Source: Gemmatimonadaceae bacterium
GTDB lineage: Bacteria; Gemmatimonadota; Gemmatimonadetes; Gemmatimonadales; Gemmatimonadaceae
DNA length: 64,000 nucleotides
Reading direction: 5' to 3'
Assembly: GCA_020851035.1 (NCBI GenBank)
Contig: JADZDM010000031.1
Coordinates: 18,096-82,095, forward strand
This document shows positions 50,707 through 59,029 of the stretch, piece by piece. Position 1 is the first letter of the stretch; each line of letters begins with the position of its first letter. The notes under the pieces were generated by a model. The model was given only the letters and a program-made list of their open reading frames with translations, was not told the DNA's origin and did not search any database. The position numbers were made by a program, and so were the translations under genes.

Positions 50707-53466
50707 ATGTCGCTTTCATACGTTCGCACGCTGGCCGTCGCCCTGCTCACGGCCGCCAGCCTTTCCAGTCTCGCCACCGCGCAGGCGCCGGCCGCGGCCC
50801 GCGGGCGCATCACCGGCCGCGTGCTCGATCCGCAGGGCAACGGGATGTCGGACGTCGGCATCCAGCTCGTCGGGACCACCACCGGCGTGCTGAGCGGCGT
50901 GGATGGCCGCTTCACGATCAGCGGCGTGCCGGCCGGCACCGCGACCCTGCTCGCCCGGCGCATCGGCTTCGCCTCGAAGACCGTGACCGGCATCGTGGTG
51001 CGGGCCGGCCAGGCGACGGAGCAGAACATCGCGATGGCACCCGCCGCGATGCAGCTCGCCGCCACGACCGTGACCGCCACGCAGGAACGTGGCTCCGTCA
51101 GCGCCGCGCTCGACCGCCAGCGCAACGCCACGGCGATGATCAACAGCGTCACCAGCGAGCAGATCGCGAAGAGCCCGGACAGCGATGCCGCCGCCGCCGT
51201 GGGCCGGGTGAGCGGCGTGAACGTGCAGGATGGCAAGTACGTGTTCGTGCGCGGGCTGGGTGACCGCTACACCACCGCCTCGCTGAACGGCGCCCGCCTG
51301 CCGAGCCCCGAGCCGGAACGGAAGGTGGTGCCGCTGGACCTCTTCCCGGCCGGCCTGATCCAGAGTGTCACGACGTCGAAGACGTTCACCCCGGACCAGC
51401 CGGGTGACTTCGCCGGTGCGGCGGTGAACATCCAGACGAAGGAATTCCCGGCACGGCGGACGGTGGTGGTGTCCACCAGCACCGGCTACAACGCCGCCAT
51501 CACCGGCAAGTCCACGATCTCCGCCGGCACGGCCGGCCGGGACTACGTCGCCTTCGGTTCCACGCGCCGCGCGCTCCCGGGCATCGTGAGCAGCTACGGC
51601 ACCTTCGACCCCCAGCCGGGCCAGGGTGAGCTGAACAGCCTGATCGGCACCTTCCGCAATCGCTGGAGCGCGCTGCCGGCCACCGGCGCGCCGAATGGCA
51701 GCATGGGGATGTCGGTGGGCGGCAGTGATCCCGTGTTCGGCCAGCGGATCGGCTACCTCGTGAGCGCGAACTACAACGTCACGCAGAACGTGAAGGAGCG
51801 GCAGGTGCGCGCCTACGCGCTGGCGCGCAACGGGGTCGAGGAAGTCGACCGGTTCACCGGCACGACGGCCGGCACCGGCGTGCTCTGGGGCGGGCTCGCG
51901 AACTTCAGCACCTTCCTCGGCCGCAACACCAAGGTGTCGCTGAACAACACCTACAACCGCACCAGCGACAACGATGCGCGCGTGGAATCCGGCACCAGCG
52001 AGAACCTCGGCCAGCAGCTCAACATCACCCGCCTGCAGCTCGTGGAGCGCATGATCCGCAGCTCGCAGCTGGCGGTGGAGCACTCCCTGTTCGACGGGCG
52101 CCACCAGCTCGACTGGTCGGCGACGGCGTCGGGCGTGACGCGCGACGAGCCGGATCGCTCGGAGATCGTGTACACCGTGAGCGGCAGCGCGGCGCCGGAG
52201 TGGTTCGCGATCGGCAACGAGGGTGCGGTGCGCACGTTCGGTGCCCTCGACGAGCGGAACTACGAGGGCCAGGTGAACTACCGGATGAACTTCCTCGACC
52301 CGTCGAACGAGTTGCGGGTGAAGTTCGGCGGCCTGGTGCGCGCCACCGACCGCACGGCGACGAACAACGTGTACAGCATGCAGGGCTTCGGCCTCGACAA
52401 CGCCCAGCGCCAGCTGTCGCCGGAGGAGATCTTCGACGGCCGCTTCACGCAGCCCGGCAGCAGCGCGATGCGGCTGGTGCCGCTGGCGCAGGGCGGCAGC
52501 TACACCGCGAAGGACCGCCTCGGCGCGGCGTACGTGATGCTGAGCTGGCAGCTCCGCCCGCGGGTGAGCCTGGTGACGGGCGCCCGCTATGAGCACTCCG
52601 AGGTCGAGGTGGTGGCGTCGCCGACGATCGGGCCGGCGGTGGTGACGTCGCCCTCGTTCAGCGACATCCTCCCGTCGCTGGCCGTCACCCTCCGGGCGTC
52701 GGACAACCAGAACGTGCGCCTCTCGGTCTCGCAGACGCTGGCCCGCCCCGAGTACCGCGAGCTCGCCCCGCTCCAGTTCCGGGACGTGCTCGGCGGCGAC
52801 AACTACCTCGGCAACAAGGACCTCGTGCGCTCGCTGATCCGCAACGCCGACATCCGCTGGGAGTGGTTCCCCACCCGCACCGAGGTCTTCAGCGTGTCGC
52901 TGTTCGGGAAGCAGTTCGAGAACCCGATCGAGCGCATCTACCTCGGCACCTCGGGCACCCGCATCGTGTCGTACCAGAACGCGAAGCGTGCGAACAACGT
53001 CGGCGTGGAGCTCGAGGCCCGCACCGGGCTCGGGAAGGTCGCCACGGCGCTCGAGAACGTGTCGGTGTTCACGAACGCGACGCTGATGCGCTCGCAGATC
53101 GTGCTGCGACAGGGCCTGGCCAGCGTCACCAGCTCCGACCGCGCGATGGTGGGCCAGGCGCCGTACATGGTCAACACCGGCATCACGTGGAACACCACCA
53201 GCGGCTCCACCAGCGCCACGCTCCTCTACAACACCGTCGGTGCCCGCATCATCGATGCCGGTGAGCGCCCGCTCCCGGACGTGAAGGAACTGCCGCGCAA
53301 CGTGCTCGACTTCTCGCTCCGCTTCCCTGTCGCCGGCGGCGTGAACGGCCGCTTCGACGCGAAGAACCTGCTCGATGCGCCGTATCGCATCACGCAGGGC
53401 CCGGTGACGCGCGAGTCGTACTACGCCGGCCGCACCGTGACGCTCGGGTTCAACTGGCAGCCGTGA
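50707..53466 (+). CDS. TonB-dependent outer-membrane receptor with carboxypeptidase-regulatory-like N-domain
   Basis: 919-residue outer-membrane transporter. Signal peptide (LAVALLTAASLSSLATAQ), then a CarboxypepD_reg/CNA-B-like domain (about 33-120: GRITGRVLDPQGNGMSDVGIQLVG), then the plug with VGRVSGVNVQDGKYVFVRGLGDRYTTASLNGARLP and the beta-barrel ending in FNWQP. The layout is that of Bacteroidetes/SusC-like receptors, with no clear TonB box read. The ATG at 50707 is the first start that gives a signal peptide; the frame is open far upstream through phoR. Substrate unknown; neighbours suggest a phosphate-containing ligand. Confidence 0.9.
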   Translation: MSLSYVRTLAVALLTAASLSSLATAQAPAAARGRITGRVLDPQGNGMSDVGIQLVGTTTGVLSGVDGRFTISGVPAGTATLLARRIGFASKTVTGIVVRAGQATEQNIAMAPAAMQLAATTVTATQERGSVSAALDRQRNATAMINSVTSEQIAKSPDSDAAAAVGRVSGVNVQDGKYVFVRGLGDRYTTASLNGARLPSPEPERKVVPLDLFPAGLIQSVTTSKTFTPDQPGDFAGAAVNIQTKEFPARRTVVVSTSTGYNAAITGKSTISAGTAGRDYVAFGSTRRALPGIVSSYGTFDPQPGQGELNSLIGTFRNRWSALPATGAPNGSMGMSVGGSDPVFGQRIGYLVSANYNVTQNVKERQVRAYALARNGVEEVDRFTGTTAGTGVLWGGLANFSTFLGRNTKVSLNNTYNRTSDNDARVESGTSENLGQQLNITRLQLVERMIRSSQLAVEHSLFDGRHQLDWSATASGVTRDEPDRSEIVYTVSGSAAPEWFAIGNEGAVRTFGALDERNYEGQVNYRMNFLDPSNELRVKFGGLVRATDRTATNNVYSMQGFGLDNAQRQLSPEEIFDGRFTQPGSSAMRLVPLAQGGSYTAKDRLGAAYVMLSWQLRPRVSLVTGARYEHSEVEVVASPTIGPAVVTSPSFSDILPSLAVTLRASDNQNVRLSVSQTLARPEYRELAPLQFRDVLGGDNYLGNKDLVRSLIRNADIRWEWFPTRTEVFSVSLFGKQFENPIERIYLGTSGTRIVSYQNAKRANNVGVELEARTGLGKVATALENVSVFTNATLMRSQIVLRQGLASVTSSDRAMVGQAPYMVNTGITWNTTSGSTSATLLYNTVGARIIDAGERPLPDVKELPRNVLDFSLRFPVAGGVNGRFDAKNLLDAPYRITQGPVTRESYYAGRTVTLGFNWQP

Positions 53467-53507
53467 GGCAGCCGGCGCGCCGGTGACGGCGCCGCGCAGG
53501 CGCGTGG

Positions 53508-53536
53508 AGGGCCCGGGCGATGGTGACCCGGGCCCT
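53508..53536. terminator. Hairpin terminator after the receptor gene
   Basis: A 10-bp stem AGGGCCCGGG (53508-53517) with CCCGGGCCCT (53527-53536), around a 9-base loop, 42 bases after the stop of the receptor gene. Confidence 0.7.
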
Positions 53537-53565
53537 TCGTGCATCGCAACCACACGTTGATCCGC

Positions 53566-53583
53566 CCGTGACCCGACCGTGAC
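53566..53583 (-). promoter_or_regulatory. Candidate Pho box upstream of the beta-helix lipoprotein
   Basis: CCGTGAC CCGA CCGTGAC: a perfect 7-base direct repeat with a 4-base spacer (11-base period). On the minus strand it reads GTCACGG repeats, with the GTCA core of Pho half-sites, so it would be in reverse orientation relative to the gene. A further GTCACAC occurs at 53601-53607. Weak match. Confidence 0.3.
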
Positions 53584-53676
53584 CGGTGTGTCGGCTGGCG
53601 GTCACACGACCCGCGGATCTTTGCAACAGCTCATCGCACGGGCTGATCTCATCCCAATCACTCCATCGAGACACTC

Positions 53677-55395
53677 ATGGCGTTCACCTGGCGTTCGCTC
53701 TCTGCCGGCATCATGGCTGGTGCAGTGCTCACGCTGTCCGGCTGTGGCAGCGACGACCCCACCGGCCCCACCGACCTGCCGCCGGCGAATGCATCCGTTG
53801 CAGCGCCGTCGGCCACGACCGCCCGCATCACCTGGGGCAAGGTCTCCGACGCAACCAGCTATGTCGTGCAGCGCGTGACCGGCGCCTCCGGCGGCACGTT
53901 CGCCACCATCTCGGCGGCCGGCCTCACTGACACCACCTACCTCGACACCGGCCTCGAGCCGTCGGCCGCCTACCGCTACCGCGTGCAGGCGATCCGGGCC
54001 TCGGGCCCGTCGCAGTACTCGGCCGAGGTCAGCGTCACGACCAAGGCCCCTGGCACGGCGTCGGCCACCATCAGCACCAACATCACCGCGAACCGCACGC
54101 TGTTCGCCGACACGACCTACACGCTGCAGGGCTTCATCCAGGTGGCCAATGGCGCCACCCTCACGATCCAGCCCGGCACGAAGATCCTCGGCGACTTCGC
54201 CGCCACCGGCTCGTCGCTGTTCGTGACCCGTGGCGCGAAGCTCGACGCGCAGGGCACCGCGGCGAACCCGATCGTCTTCACCTCGTCGCGCGCCCCGGGC
54301 GCACGCCAGCCGGGTGACTGGGGTGGCCTGATCATCATCGGCAACGGCGTGATCAACCGCACCGGCAGCATCACCATCGAGGGCACCGGCAACGGCGCCA
54401 ACAACCCGGCGCAGACGTACAGCGGCGGCACCAACAACGCCGACAACAGCGGCATCCTGCGCTACGTGCGGGTGGAGTTCGCCGGCTACGCCACCGCCAC
54501 CGACCAGGAACTGAACACCTTCACCCTCGCGGCGCTCGGCAGCGGCACCACGCTCGAGTACCTGCAGTCGATGGGGGGCCTGGACGACAGCTTCGAGTTC
54601 TTCGGCGGCGCCGTGGACGCGAAGCACCTCGTGAGCTACGAGGCCGGCGATGACCACTTCGACATCTCGGAGGGCTACGTCGGGCGCCTGCAGTACCTCA
54701 TCGCGATGCAGACGCGCATCATCCCGCCGCGCTCGGCCGCCGGCTCGCCGTCCAGCGATCCGCAGGGCATCGAGAACGACGGCTGCAACGGCGCCGGCTG
54801 CGACCAGGGCCAGAACTCCACGCCGCTGACGATTCCCGTGATCGCGAACTTCACGCTCATCGGCACCGGCACGACGAACGGCGTGACGCTGCCTGCCGCC
54901 GGCGGACGCGGCGCCATGCTGCGACGCGGCACGGGCGGGTTCTACGTCAACGGCATCATCGCGCGCTGGCCGTCGGCCGCCATCTCCTTCCGCGACACCA
55001 CCACGTTCATCCGGCAGACGGAAGGCAACTTCGGGCTGTCGAACATCCTGTTCGCGGAGAACGGCAACCTGTTCGATCCCCAGGTCCTCTCCGGCGGCGT
55101 GCCGACCAGCACGCGCCAGTACACCGCCGACACCACCGCGAACAAGCTCAGCACCGTCGCCGGCACGGCCTCGGCGCTCTTCACGAGCGTGCCGGCGGCA
55201 CAGCCGGCAAGCGGTGCCACGTTCGACTGGGCGCCGCCCACCACCGGTGCCGCGGCGACCGGCGGCCTGGCGACCTTCACCGGCACCCTGCTGACGAAGG
55301 CCGGCACGGCGGTGACTGGCACGGCCTACCGTGGCGCAGCGGATCCCGCCGGTGCGAAGTGGTGGCAGGGCTGGACGACGTACGTGCTGAACTGA
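53677..55395 (+). CDS. Lipoprotein with fibronectin type III and parallel beta-helix domains
   Basis: 572 residues. Signal with lipobox LSGC (Cys24). Residues about 38-128 are a fibronectin type III domain (ARITWGKVSDATSYVVQR, YRYRVQAI). From about 140 a long repeat-rich beta region (TLQGFIQVANGATLTIQPGTKI, GDWGGLIIIGNGVIN, GGLDDSFEFFGGAVDAKHLVSYEAGDDHFD) has the right-handed beta-helix pattern of surface/binding proteins. Located directly downstream of the TonB-dependent receptor, it is a candidate surface partner, like SusD with SusC though not homologous. Function inferred only from context. Confidence 0.75.
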   Translation: MAFTWRSLSAGIMAGAVLTLSGCGSDDPTGPTDLPPANASVAAPSATTARITWGKVSDATSYVVQRVTGASGGTFATISAAGLTDTTYLDTGLEPSAAYRYRVQAIRASGPSQYSAEVSVTTKAPGTASATISTNITANRTLFADTTYTLQGFIQVANGATLTIQPGTKILGDFAATGSSLFVTRGAKLDAQGTAANPIVFTSSRAPGARQPGDWGGLIIIGNGVINRTGSITIEGTGNGANNPAQTYSGGTNNADNSGILRYVRVEFAGYATATDQELNTFTLAALGSGTTLEYLQSMGGLDDSFEFFGGAVDAKHLVSYEAGDDHFDISEGYVGRLQYLIAMQTRIIPPRSAAGSPSSDPQGIENDGCNGAGCDQGQNSTPLTIPVIANFTLIGTGTTNGVTLPAAGGRGAMLRRGTGGFYVNGIIARWPSAAISFRDTTTFIRQTEGNFGLSNILFAENGNLFDPQVLSGGVPTSTRQYTADTTANKLSTVAGTASALFTSVPAAQPASGATFDWAPPTTGAAATGGLATFTGTLLTKAGTAVTGTAYRGAADPAGAKWWQGWTTYVLN

Positions 55396-55410
55396 CCTTC
55401 CCCTACGTTT

Positions 55411-55448
55411 CACGGGCCGGTGCGCGCGGTTGCACGCACCGGCCCGTG
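55411..55448. terminator. Hairpin terminator after the beta-helix lipoprotein
   Basis: A 14-bp stem, CACGGGCCGGTGCG (55411-55424) with CGCACCGGCCCGTG (55435-55448), around a 10-base loop, 15 bases after the stop and followed by TGCCTTTCC. Confidence 0.8.
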
Positions 55449-55472
55449 TGCCTTTCCGCCCCGTCGTTGCCA

Positions 55473-56147
55473 ATGCCCGTCCGCCCTGCCACCCCCGCCG
55501 CCTGCATGGCGGCGCTACTGCTCGCCGCCGCCTGCGCGCGCGGTCGCGACGGGCAGGCCACGGTCGCCGAGAGCGCCGCGCCGGCCAGCGGGGTGACGTA
55601 CGCCTACGAGCGTCGCCCCCTCGACACCACGCGGGCGCCGGGCACGATCGTCGACTCGGTCTTCCCGATGCCGGAGATGCTGCGGCGCTTCCGCTCCGGG
55701 CTCCCGGAAACCCGTGCGCTGACCGGAGGTGCCGGATCGCCCGAGGCCCTCGTGCGCCGCTTCATCGCCGCCCTGTCGGCGCGTGACCGCACCGCACTGG
55801 GGCAGCTCGCGCTCTCCCGCGCCGAGTTCGCGTGGCTCTACTTCCCGGCCACCCCGGACGCGGAGCAGGACACCGGCATGCCGCCCACCCTGCGATGGGA
55901 TGCGGTCACCCGCAACAGCGAGACCGGGATCACGCGCGCCCTCACACGCGTCGGTGGCCAGGCACTCACGCTCCAGTCGCTGGACTGCCCGGCCCCCGCG
56001 CGTGCCGTGGGGACGATGCGACTGCACGAGGGCTGCACCCTCCGGCTCTCCCTCGCCGACGGCGGGCGCTTCACCGGCCGGCTCTTCGGCACCATCGTCG
56101 AAATCGACGGCCGCTTCAAGTTCGTGGGCTACTCCAACGACATGTGA
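55473..56147 (+). CDS. Small lipoprotein coupled to PstS
   Basis: 224 residues from ATG 55473. Lipobox LAAAC. Residues about 85-224 have helix LVRRFIAALSARDRTALGQLAL, then the tryptophan-rich AEFAWLYFP and beta strands ending GRLFGTIVEIDGRFKFVGYSNDM, which recalls NTF2/SnoaL-like folds; no family is certain. Its stop and the next start share a base (TGATG), so the product is made together with the phosphate-binding protein. It starts 24 bases after a terminator, yet no obvious promoter was found. Confidence 0.7.
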   Translation: MPVRPATPAACMAALLLAAACARGRDGQATVAESAAPASGVTYAYERRPLDTTRAPGTIVDSVFPMPEMLRRFRSGLPETRALTGGAGSPEALVRRFIAALSARDRTALGQLALSRAEFAWLYFPATPDAEQDTGMPPTLRWDAVTRNSETGITRALTRVGGQALTLQSLDCPAPARAVGTMRLHEGCTLRLSLADGGRFTGRLFGTIVEIDGRFKFVGYSNDM

Positions 56148-57217
56148 TGCACCACTCCGCACGATGGCTCACCGGGGTCGCCCTCCTCACCACGGCCGGG
56201 TGCACCGGGACGCCAGAGGACTCGACGCGCGTGGACCGACGCCCCGACCTCGCGGTGGAAGGCGCCGGTGCGACGTTCCCGTATCCGCTGTACACCCGCT
56301 GGTTCTCGCACTTCGCCGAGGGGGGTGACGCACGGATCAACTACCGCTCGATCGGCTCCGGTGCCGGCGTGTCTGCGTTGCTGGCGGACAGTGCGGACTT
56401 CGCGGCCAGTGACGCGCCGCTCGACTCCACGCAGCGCCGCCAGCTCACCACCCGCGGCGTGCGGCAGGTGCCGCTGGTGGTCGGCGGTGCGGCGGTCACG
56501 TACAACGTCCCGTCCCTCACCCGGCAGCTCCGGCTCGATGCACCGACACTCGCGGCGATCTTCCTCGGCGAGATCCGCCGCTGGGACGACCCGCGCATCG
56601 TGTCGCTGAATCCGGACGCGGCGCTCCCCGCACAGCCGCTGCGCGTGATCACACGGGCAGACAGCAGCGGCACGAGCTGGATCCTGACCGACTATCTCAC
56701 GCGCACCAGCACCACCTGGGCGTCCCGCGTGGGCCGCAGCCGGTACCCGGCGTGGCCGGTGGGGAGCCCGGCGCGCGGCAACGAGGGCGTGGCGGGAGAG
56801 CTCAAGGCCACCGAGTTCTCGATCGGTGTCGTCGAGGCGGTGTATGCGATGCACAACCGCCTGCCGGTGGCCCGCATGCGCAATCACGCCGGTGCCTGGG
56901 TCACGCCGCAGACGGGCGCACTGCGGTCGGCGGCGGAGGCGATGCTCGGCTCCATCGACGACACGCTGGAGTTCGCGACCAGCATCAGCGACCCGCCGGG
57001 GGCGTCCAGCTACCCGATCGCCTCGCTCTCGTGGCTGATCGTGCCCTCGCGCGGCGGCGACGCTGCGAAGCTGGCCGCCGTCGAGCGCTTCGTGCGCTGG
57101 GCGCTGGAACAGGGCGACGATGACGCGCTGGCCCTCGGCTATGCACCGCTGCCCGACGCGATGCGCACCCGGCTGCTCCGCGCGCTCCCTGCGGCCGCGG
57201 TGACCGCACGCCGCTGA
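56147..57217 (+). CDS. pstS: Phosphate-binding protein of the PstS family
   Basis: 356-residue lipoprotein (lipobox TTAGC) that binds inorganic phosphate outside the cytoplasm for an ABC importer. PstS landmarks: VEGAGATFPYPLYTRWF at the N-terminus, SIGSGAGVSALLADSADFAASDAPL, the phosphate-loop RADSSGTSWILTDYL, and GNEGVAGELKATEFSIG. Its permease genes pstC, pstA and pstB are not in the window, so either they are elsewhere or this copy works without them. Start ATG overlaps the preceding stop by one base. Confidence 0.92.
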   Translation: MHHSARWLTGVALLTTAGCTGTPEDSTRVDRRPDLAVEGAGATFPYPLYTRWFSHFAEGGDARINYRSIGSGAGVSALLADSADFAASDAPLDSTQRRQLTTRGVRQVPLVVGGAAVTYNVPSLTRQLRLDAPTLAAIFLGEIRRWDDPRIVSLNPDAALPAQPLRVITRADSSGTSWILTDYLTRTSTTWASRVGRSRYPAWPVGSPARGNEGVAGELKATEFSIGVVEAVYAMHNRLPVARMRNHAGAWVTPQTGALRSAAEAMLGSIDDTLEFATSISDPPGASSYPIASLSWLIVPSRGGDAAKLAAVERFVRWALEQGDDDALALGYAPLPDAMRTRLLRALPAAAVTARR

Positions 57218-57299
57218 CGGCCGGCGCCGGCCTCGGCTGGTCGCGGGGGGCACTGCCGGTAAGTTGCGGTGACCCGCCACGAACCGAGCCGAGCCCCCC

Positions 57300-58997
57300 A
57301 TGCCTGCACGCTCCCCGCGCCGCGCCACGCCCGCCTCCGTCCCGGCCACGCCCTCCTCGCGCCCGGGACGGCCCGTGGCGCCCCGCCCGGATGGTGCCGC
57401 TGTCACCGGCGACGCTGGCGCGATCCGCACGCGACGGATCGCCGCCATCGACATCGGGTCCAACTCCATCCGCGCCATCGTCGCCGACGTGAGCAGCACG
57501 GGGCAGATCCGCACGGTGGACGAGATGAAGGCCGCCCCGCGGCTGAGCACCGGCGTGGACGAGACGGGCAACCTCTCGGTCGAGAGTGCGCTGGCCGCCA
57601 TCGAGGCGCTGCAGCGCATGACGACGCTCGCGACACAGCTCGGTGCCGAGCGCATCGAGTGCGTCGCGACGAGCGCCGTGCGTGACGCCGCCAACGGCGC
57701 GGCGTTCGTCCGGCAGGTGAAGAAGTCGGCGGGGCTCACCGTGAAGGTCATCTCGGGCGTGGACGAGGCCCGGCTCTCGTTCCGCAGCGCACAGGCGCAC
57801 TTCGACGTCGGCCACGGGCGCGTGGTGACCTGCGACATCGGGGGCGGGTCGGTGGAACTCGCGCTCTCGGCCGACGGGCTGGTGGAGCGCCTCCTCTCGC
57901 TCCCGTTCGGCGCGATCCGCGCGACGGAGGGCTACCTCCACAAGGGCATCCGTCGCGGCACCGTGCGTGCGCTGCGCAAGGTGTTCCGGCGCGAGCTGCG
58001 CGACAGCTTTGCCGTGAAGGAGTGGCGCGGGGCGCGGATGATCGGCTCCGGCGGCTCGTTCACCAACGTGGCCGGCATGCTGCTGCACCGGCAGGGCCTC
58101 GCCACCGCGCGCACCGTGCACGGCAAGACCGTCACCCGCGGCGAGTTCGAGCACCTGCTGGACCAGCTCCTGGAGCTGTCACCCACCGAGCGCCTCTCGG
58201 TGCCGGGCCTGAATCCCGCCCGGGCCGACATCATCGTCGCCGGCATGGCCGTGGCCGCCGAGGTGATGGCGGTGCTGGACATCCGCGAGGTGATGGTGTC
58301 GGCGTACGGCATCCGGGAGGGGCTGTTGCTCGAGGCCGCCGAGGTGGCGCCGCGCGTCACCGATCCCGGCGAGGGCCGCCTGCGCAGCGTGGCGCAGTTC
58401 GCCGAGCGCACGCACTACGAGGAGCCGCATGCCCGGCACGTGCAGAAGCTCGCGCTGCAGCTCTTCGACGCCATCGGCCCGCGCCTGGGGTGTGAGCCCG
58501 GCGAGCGCGCCACGCTGCGCGATGCCGCGCTGCTGCACGACACCGGCTACCACATCAGCTACAACGACCACCACAAGCACGCCTATCACCTCATCGTGCA
58601 TGCGGAGCTGCTCGGCGTGCCGCCGGAGGAGCAGGTGGTGATGGCGAACGTCGCGCGGTACCATCGCGGTGCGGCGCCGAAGCAGAAGCACCCGATGTTC
58701 GCCCAGCTCACGAAGGAGCAGCAGCAGCAGGTGCGCCGCCTCGCGGCCCTGCTGCGCGTGGCCGACGGCTTCGACCGCGGCCACATCGGGGCCGTGCAGT
58801 CGGTGAAGGTGCGCTGGACCGAGCGCGCACTGCGGATCACCCCCGTGCCCGACCCGCGCGCCCGCTCGACACGCCTCGAGCTCTGGGGTGCGAGCCGCAA
58901 GAGCGACCTGCTGGAGGAGGTGCTGGACTTCCCCGTGCACGTGATCGGGCCGGATGGCAAGCCCGTGGAGTGGGACAGCACCGACTCCGTGGACTGA
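57300..58997 (+). CDS. ppx: Exopolyphosphatase/guanosine pentaphosphatase (Ppx/GppA) with HD domain
   Basis: 565 residues. N-terminal 45 residues are Pro/Ala/Arg-rich and may be excess. Then the sugar kinase/HSP70/actin-fold phosphatase with AAIDIGSNSIRAIVADV, VATSAVRDAANG, CDIGGGSVELAL and GSGGSFTNVAGM. Residues about 375-500 form an HD-type domain with ARHVQKLA, LLHDTGYHISYNDHHKHAYHLI, as in long Ppx proteins. It hydrolyses polyphosphate (or pppGpp). TAAGTT at 57258-57263 may be its -10, 36 bases before the start. It is convergent with ppk. Confidence 0.93.
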   Translation: MPARSPRRATPASVPATPSSRPGRPVAPRPDGAAVTGDAGAIRTRRIAAIDIGSNSIRAIVADVSSTGQIRTVDEMKAAPRLSTGVDETGNLSVESALAAIEALQRMTTLATQLGAERIECVATSAVRDAANGAAFVRQVKKSAGLTVKVISGVDEARLSFRSAQAHFDVGHGRVVTCDIGGGSVELALSADGLVERLLSLPFGAIRATEGYLHKGIRRGTVRALRKVFRRELRDSFAVKEWRGARMIGSGGSFTNVAGMLLHRQGLATARTVHGKTVTRGEFEHLLDQLLELSPTERLSVPGLNPARADIIVAGMAVAAEVMAVLDIREVMVSAYGIREGLLLEAAEVAPRVTDPGEGRLRSVAQFAERTHYEEPHARHVQKLALQLFDAIGPRLGCEPGERATLRDAALLHDTGYHISYNDHHKHAYHLIVHAELLGVPPEEQVVMANVARYHRGAAPKQKHPMFAQLTKEQQQQVRRLAALLRVADGFDRGHIGAVQSVKVRWTERALRITPVPDPRARSTRLELWGASRKSDLLEEVLDFPVHVIGPDGKPVEWDSTDSVD

Positions 58998-59029
58998 GCG
59001 CCGCACGCCGGCGCCCGGCCCGATGCGGC

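Noticed and set aside
50716..53553. 945-codon minus-strand frame opposite the TonB-dependent receptor
   Set aside because: Antisense shadow; His/Arg/Ala repeats and no domain.
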